Below are positions 59,850 to 64,000 of a stretch of DNA of 64,000 bases, one piece after another. The stretch is from Streptomyces violaceusniger (lineage in GTDB: Bacteria > Actinomycetota > Actinomycetes > Streptomycetales > Streptomycetaceae), in assembly GCA_005405945.1 (NCBI GenBank), contig BJHW01000001.1, forward strand, positions 4,278,001 to 4,342,000. The letters run 5' to 3'. How positions within the stretch are numbered: position 1 is the stretch's first letter; the number at the start of each line of letters is the position of its first letter. The notes under the pieces were generated by a model, which was not told the origin of the DNA, did not search any database, and saw only the letters and a list, made by a program, of their open reading frames with translations. A program made the position numbers and the translations under genes.

Positions 59850-61081
59850 TCAGTCCACCAGGTCCCGCACCACCGCGTCCGCCAGCAGCCGCCCCCGGAG
59901 CGTGAGCACGGCCCGCCCGCGCCCGTACGGCTCCGGCTCCAGCAGGCCGTCCTCCAGGGCCCGTGCCGCGGCCGCCGCCCCGGCCGGGCGCAGCAGCTCC
60001 AGCGGGCAGCCCTTGGCCAGCCGCAGCTCCAGCAGGATCCGCTCCACCCGGCGCTCCTCGGCGGACAGCAGCTCCCGGCCGGCGCCGGGCGACCGGCCCT
60101 CGCCCAGGGCCTGCGCGTACGCCCCGGGGTGCTTCACGTTCCACCACCGCACACCGCCCACATGGCTGTGCGCGCCGGGGCCGGCGCCCCACCAGTCGGC
60201 GCCGCGCCAGTACAGCTCGTTGTGGCGGCAGCGCCCGGCGGGCGAGGTGGCCCAGTTGGAGACCTCGTACCAGGTGAACCCGGCGGCCGTAAGGGTCTCC
60301 TCGGCGATCAGATAGCGGTCCGCGTGCACATCGTCGTCGGTCATCGGCACCTCGCCGCGCCGGATCCGCCGCGCCAGTTGGGTGCCCTCCTCGACGATCA
60401 GTGCATACGCCGACACGTGGTCCGGGCCCGCCCGAGGGCCGCCTCCAGGGAGGCGCGCCAGTCCGCGTCGCTCTCGCCGGGCGTCCCGTAGATCAGGTCC
60501 AGGTTCACATGGCCGAATCCGGCCGCCCGTGCCTCGGCCACACACGCCTCAGGACGCCCGGGGGTGTGCGTACGGTCCAGCACCTTCAGGACGTGCTGCC
60601 GGGCGCTCTGCATCCCGAAGGAGATCCGGTTGAACCCCGCCTCCCGCAGCTCCGCCAGATACCGCGGATCGACCGACTCCGGATTGGCCTCGGTCGTGAC
60701 CTCGGCCCCCTCGGCCAGCCCGAACTCGTCCCGGATCGCCCCCAGCATCCGCCCGAGGTCGGCCGCCGCGAGCAGGGTCGGGGTCCCGCCGCCGACGAAC
60801 ACGGTCTCCACGGCCCGCGGGTCGTCCCCCAGCACCTTCCGCGCCAGCCGCACCTCCTCGACGACCTGCTCGGCGTAGTTGTCCCGCGAGGCGAGCACAC
60901 CGCCGGAACCGCGCAGCTCACTGGCGGTGTAGGTGTTGAAGTCGCAGTAGCCGCAGCGGGTGGCGCAGTACGGCACGTGCAGATAGAACCCCAGCGGCCG
61001 CCGCTCCGCCCCCGCCAAAGCGGTCGCGGGCAGTGCGCCGTCCTCGGGCATGGGCTCACCATCAGGCAATACGGAAGGCAT
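59850..61081 (-). CDS. hemW: Radical-SAM heme chaperone HemW, frameshifted
   Basis: ATG 61081 (MPSVLPDGEPMPEDGALP). Radical-SAM cluster motif FYLHVPYCATRCGYCDFNTY (CxxxCxxC), VFVGGGTPTLLAAADLGRML, TTEANPESVDPRYLAELRE, FGHVNLDLIYGTPGESDADW. At CCC 60431-60433 the frame breaks; one extra base joins SLEAALGAGPDHVSAYALIV and the C-terminal part (WYEVSNWATSPAGRCRHNEL, GAGPGAHSHVGGVRWWNVKH) to 410 residues. HemW proteins insert heme into acceptor proteins; older names are coproporphyrinogen III oxidase-like. No other defect, so a read error is likely. Confidence 0.93.
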
Positions 61082-61189
61082 GCCCCCATTGTCCGGCACG
61101 ACCGGCGCCACCCGGACCGCGAGACGGCACCCAGCCGCGGCGACCCCCGGCGACCGGACGCCACGGCCCCAGGCGACCGGGCCTACGAG

Positions 61190-61630
61190 GTCTCCGGCGG
61201 ACCTACGAGGTCTCCGGCGGACCTACGGGGTGTCCGGCGGACCTACGGGGTGTCCGGCAGACCACGCGGCGGAGCCGCATATCGCTGCTGCGGGGAGGAG
61301 CGAAGCCCAGCCCGGGGGCTGAGGCAGAGTCCCGGCCCGGAGCCTGAGGCAAAGCCCCGACCCGAGGCCTGGGGCAGAGCACCAGTTCCAGGGCCTGAGG
61401 GCGGAGCCCCGATCCGGGGCCTGGGGCAGAGCCCCGCCCGGGGTCCGGGGCAGAGCCCCACCCGAGGCCTGAGGCAGAGCGCCAGTTCCGGGGCCTGGGG
61501 CAGAGCCCCACCCGGGGCCTGGGGCAGAGCCCCACCCGGGCCTGGGGCAGAGCCCCACCCGGGGCCTGGGGCAGAGCCCCAGTTTCGGGAAGGGGCGGGG
61601 AGGGGAGCGGCCCGCCGCAGGCGTCACAAC
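61190..61630 (-). repeat. Expanded family A element: 20-bp and ~24-bp tandem arrays
   Basis: First four copies of a GGACCTACGGGGTGTCCGGC-like 20-bp unit (61190-61262). Then about 11 copies of a 23-26 bp unit with core GGCCTGGGGCAGAGCCCC (61319-61586), each able to form a small GGGGC/GCCCC hairpin. Then the family A block GGGAAGGGGCGGGGAGGGG (61587 onward) and CCCGCCGCAGGC. On the minus strand the element begins directly after the TAG of the SpoIIE-type gene (61645). The stretch 61082-61190 is the hemW leader with no gene. Confidence 0.85.
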
Positions 61631-61644
61631 CCGCCGGACACTCC

Positions 61645-63807
61645 CTAGAGCACCTTCAGGACCAGCATCGCCAGGTCGTCGTCCGGCGGATCCGCCGCGA
61701 ACTCGTCCACCGCCCGGCGCACCCGCTCCGCGACCTGCCGCGCGCTCAGCCCCGCGCACAGCGCGAACGTCGCCGCCAGGCCGTCCTCGTCGTCGAACTG
61801 CCGGTCGCCCGATCGGTGCTCCGTCACCCCGTCCGTCACACAGAGCAGCGTTTCCCCGGGCGTCAGGTCGAACGATTCACTCTCGTACGACACATCGTCC
61901 ACGACGCCCAGCAGTATCTGCGGCGCCGCGACCGTCCGCACCTCGCCGTCCGGCCGCAGCACCAGCGGCAGCGGATGCCCCGCGCTGGCCAGCGTGCAGC
62001 GCACCCCCAGGCCGTCGCCCAGCGGCTCCAGCTCCCCGTACAGCAGCGACAGGAACCGTGCGACCCCGCCGCCCGCGGGCAGCCCCGCGCCTCCGACCAG
62101 GCCGCCGTCCACCAGCTCCACGACCCCCGCGGAGCCTCCCACGGCCTCCACACCGGCCACCACGGCCTCCGCGGCGCCCTCGACGGCCTGCTCCACCGCC
62201 TCCTCGCCCAGCAGCTGGTTGAGCCGGTCCAGGACCTCTCCCACGCCGTACCCCTCGCGGGCGAGCAGCCGCAGCCAGGGCCGTACGAGGCCGGTCACCA
62301 CGGCCGCCTCCGGGCCGTTCCCGCAGACGTCGCCCAGGACGAAGCACCAGCGGCCGTCACCGGCCGGGAAGACATCGTAGAAGTCGCCCCCGGCCGAGAT
62401 CTCGCCCGTCGGCTCGTACACCACCGCCGACTCGACCCCGGGGATCCGCGGGATCACGGACGGCAGCAGCCCGCGCTGGAGCACCCGGCTGATGGTCGCC
62501 TGCCGGGTGTAGCGGCGGGCGGAGGCGAGCGCCAGGGCGACGCGGCGGGCGAAGTCCTCGATCAGGCCGACCACTTCGGCCGGCATCCGCACCAACCCGG
62601 CCCGCCCCAGCAGCAGCGTGCCGAGCGCGCGGCCCCCCGCCACCAGCCGGCACGCGAGGGCCGCGCCGCCGGGCCCGTACGCGGCGGGGTCGGCCGGCCA
62701 GGGCCACTCCACGGCGCTGCCGCGGACGGCGGTGGGCACATGGGGCGGCTCCTTCTCCAGCACCTGGCGCAGGCCCTCGATGCGCCCCTCGCTGGCGTGC
62801 CAGACCCGGGCCAGCCGCGGCGGGCCGCTCGTGGAATCGAGCCAGACCGCGCACCAGTCGGCGAGCCGGGGCACCAGCAGCTGTCCGGCGAGCGAGGTGA
62901 CCATGTCCTCGTCGAACTGCCCGGCCAGCAGATCGGACGCCTCGGCGAGGAAGGAGAGCGCGCCGCGCTGGATCCACTCGGGGTCCCGGCGGACGGGGAC
63001 GAGGCCCTGCGCGGGCGCGACGATCTCGACGGCCTCGACGCCCTCCTTACGGCCTTCACCGACGGTCCCCAGGCTCTCAGCGCCCAGCCCCTCGGAGACG
63101 GCTCCCAGCCCCTCGGGGACGGATTCCAGGCCCTCGGGGACGGCGCCCAAACCCCCGGCGACGGCTCCCGCCCCGAATCCGCCGTCCGGCCCGGCCACGG
63201 TGGCGTCCATGGCGTCCACAGCGGCCGCGGCGTCCATGAAGGCCGAGCCCATGCCGCCCGCGGCGGCGGGGCCCGTGGGTGCCACCGCCATCTGGAACCA
63301 CACCGACTTGGTCGCCCGCCGGTAGGTCGTCCCCCAGGACTCGGCGATCTCGGCCACCAGCCGCAGCCCGTGGCCCCCGGCGTACTCCGGCGGCTCGTCC
63401 GCGTCCGGCGGATCGCCGCGCACCACCCGGGTGGGATGGCGGTCGGTCACCTCCACCACCAGGGACGGCGGCTCGCCCTCGCGGTCCGAGACATCCAGCG
63501 CACAGCTCACCTCGACGGCGGTGCCCGCGTGCACCACCGCGTTGGTGACCAGCTCGCTCACCAGCAGTACGGCCTCGTCCGCCACCTGGTCGGTGACCCG
63601 GTCGGCGGCCGGGACCTCGAGCGCGGCCCAGTCGGCGAGTGCGGCACGGACGAACCGGCGCGCGGCCGAGGCCGCAAGCGGAGTGCCGGGCAGGCTGACG
63701 CGTGCCGATGCGCTGGTACGGACGGGGCCGACCCCACCCCCGACCGGTAGAACCACCCCACCGCCCTCAACCGACCCACCAGAAGTGGCAGAAGATGACG
63801 TCCCCAC
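61645..63807 (-). CDS. SpoIIE-type PP2C phosphatase with N-terminal ATPase and GAF domain
   Basis: 720 residues from GTG 63807, AGGAG eight bases upstream. N-terminal RsbW-like HATPase (DEAVLLVSELVTNAVVHAGT, EYAGGHGLRLVAEIAESWGT). A low-complexity linker with repeats GLGAVPEGLESVPEGLGAVS. A GAF-like part (LSFLAEASDLLAGQFDEDMV, LADWCAVWL). C-terminal SpoIIE phosphatase: GVESAVVYEPTGEISAGGDF then YDVFPAGDGRWCFVLGDVCG with metal-binding Asp residues, and GETLLCVTDGVTEHRSG. Such combined switch proteins regulate anti-sigma/anti-anti-sigma pathways in Streptomyces; here the target is unknown. Confidence 0.93.
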   Translation of the reverse strand: MGTSSSATSGGSVEGGGVVLPVGGGVGPVRTSASARVSLPGTPLAASAARRFVRAALADWAALEVPAADRVTDQVADEAVLLVSELVTNAVVHAGTAVEVSCALDVSDREGEPPSLVVEVTDRHPTRVVRGDPPDADEPPEYAGGHGLRLVAEIAESWGTTYRRATKSVWFQMAVAPTGPAAAGGMGSAFMDAAAAVDAMDATVAGPDGGFGAGAVAGGLGAVPEGLESVPEGLGAVSEGLGAESLGTVGEGRKEGVEAVEIVAPAQGLVPVRRDPEWIQRGALSFLAEASDLLAGQFDEDMVTSLAGQLLVPRLADWCAVWLDSTSGPPRLARVWHASEGRIEGLRQVLEKEPPHVPTAVRGSAVEWPWPADPAAYGPGGAALACRLVAGGRALGTLLLGRAGLVRMPAEVVGLIEDFARRVALALASARRYTRQATISRVLQRGLLPSVIPRIPGVESAVVYEPTGEISAGGDFYDVFPAGDGRWCFVLGDVCGNGPEAAVVTGLVRPWLRLLAREGYGVGEVLDRLNQLLGEEAVEQAVEGAAEAVVAGVEAVGGSAGVVELVDGGLVGGAGLPAGGGVARFLSLLYGELEPLGDGLGVRCTLASAGHPLPLVLRPDGEVRTVAAPQILLGVVDDVSYESESFDLTPGETLLCVTDGVTEHRSGDRQFDDEDGLAATFALCAGLSARQVAERVRRAVDEFAADPPDDDLAMLVLKVL

Positions 63808-64000
63808 TGTGCGGCTCCTGAAGAAGCTCCGTCATAACGCCGTATCCATAACCGTATCCGGCACGGACAGAGTGACAGACGGACCGCCCTCATATGCACC
63901 GGGTTACGCAAGTGAACCGCGATAAGGGGAAAATTCATGTGTCCGGCGGGCCGGTCAACCTGAAATCCGGTGCGGGGTCGTATCCTTGCCCGTTAAACCT
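63808..64000. other. Upstream region of the SpoIIE-type gene
   Basis: No gene in the last 193 bp. On the minus strand a direct repeat GGATACGG (within CCGGATACGGTTATGGATACGG) lies about 40-60 bp before the GTG start and might be a regulator site. The region is less GC-rich than the genes, as expected for a promoter. Confidence 0.45.

Noticed and set aside
61190..61630. CRISPR array or coding repeat
   Set aside because: Units of 23-26 bp are back-to-back and degenerate, without unique spacers; frames through them give only repetitive Gly/Leu/Pro sequence.

Overview
The window looks like a chromosomal segment from a Streptomyces or close relative. GC is very high, third codon positions are almost all G or C, and there are many TetR regulators. 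A Zur-controlled zinc cassette, an XRE/DUF5753-DUF397-ATPase triad, a SpoIIE-type phosphatase and the order era/CDA-like/CorC-like/ybeY/phoH ... rnz/HIT/rsmE ... dnaJ/hrcA ... hemW match Streptomyces from general knowledge; no database search was made.

Layout. 1-6.1 kb: TetR end, small membrane protein, glyS, then znuA-znuC-znuB-zur with two Zur boxes. 6.1-17.4 kb: an accessory block with a chloramphenicol-type MFS exporter, a decayed AraC gene, an SDR/TetR pair with two perfect palindromic operators, a WXG100-like/Rhs polymorphic toxin/immunity operon, an epimerase, and a RibD-like reductase divergent from a TetR gene. 17.4-19.1 kb: uppS and recO. 19.1-37.9 kb: a second accessory block with the XRE/DUF397/ATPase triad, a VanZ-like gene with a two-component system, a lipoprotein, a DHA2 exporter with TetR, a low-coding AT-richer stretch with one 49-aa gene, AhpD-like protein, an S8 protease with a small inhibitor-like partner, a Clp-N/HTH pair, and an odd kinase-regulator fusion. 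37.9-43.1 kb: leuA with a Leu-codon leader peptide, an M4 protease with an emfourin-like inhibitor, era and a degenerate deaminase-like gene. 43.2-46.2 kb: a 993-residue Ig-like repeat protein. 46.6-64 kb: mostly housekeeping genes on the minus strand: CorC-like, ybeY, phoH, PfkB kinase, rnz, HIT, lipoprotein, rsmE, nitronate monooxygenase-like, dnaJ, hrcA (with CIRCE), hemW and a SpoIIE-type phosphatase.

Two whole-window observations matter most. First, at least nine genes (znuB, the immunity-like gene, the ATPase, a lipoprotein, leuA, the Ig protein, the PfkB kinase, a DUF3097 gene and hemW) are each broken by one frameshift, and every one is repaired by adding a single G/C to a run of 3-4 G/C. 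That points to homopolymer undercalling rather than ten independent pseudogenes, so I annotate these as whole genes. Second, the gaps are rich in structured repeats: a GC-rich element that starts right after stop codons (three copies, one expanded to about 11 units), a second family with a 27-bp triplication beside a duplicated dnaJ tail, and a 189-bp nested inverted repeat upstream of phoH.

No tRNA, rRNA, CRISPR array, transposase or integrase was recognised.
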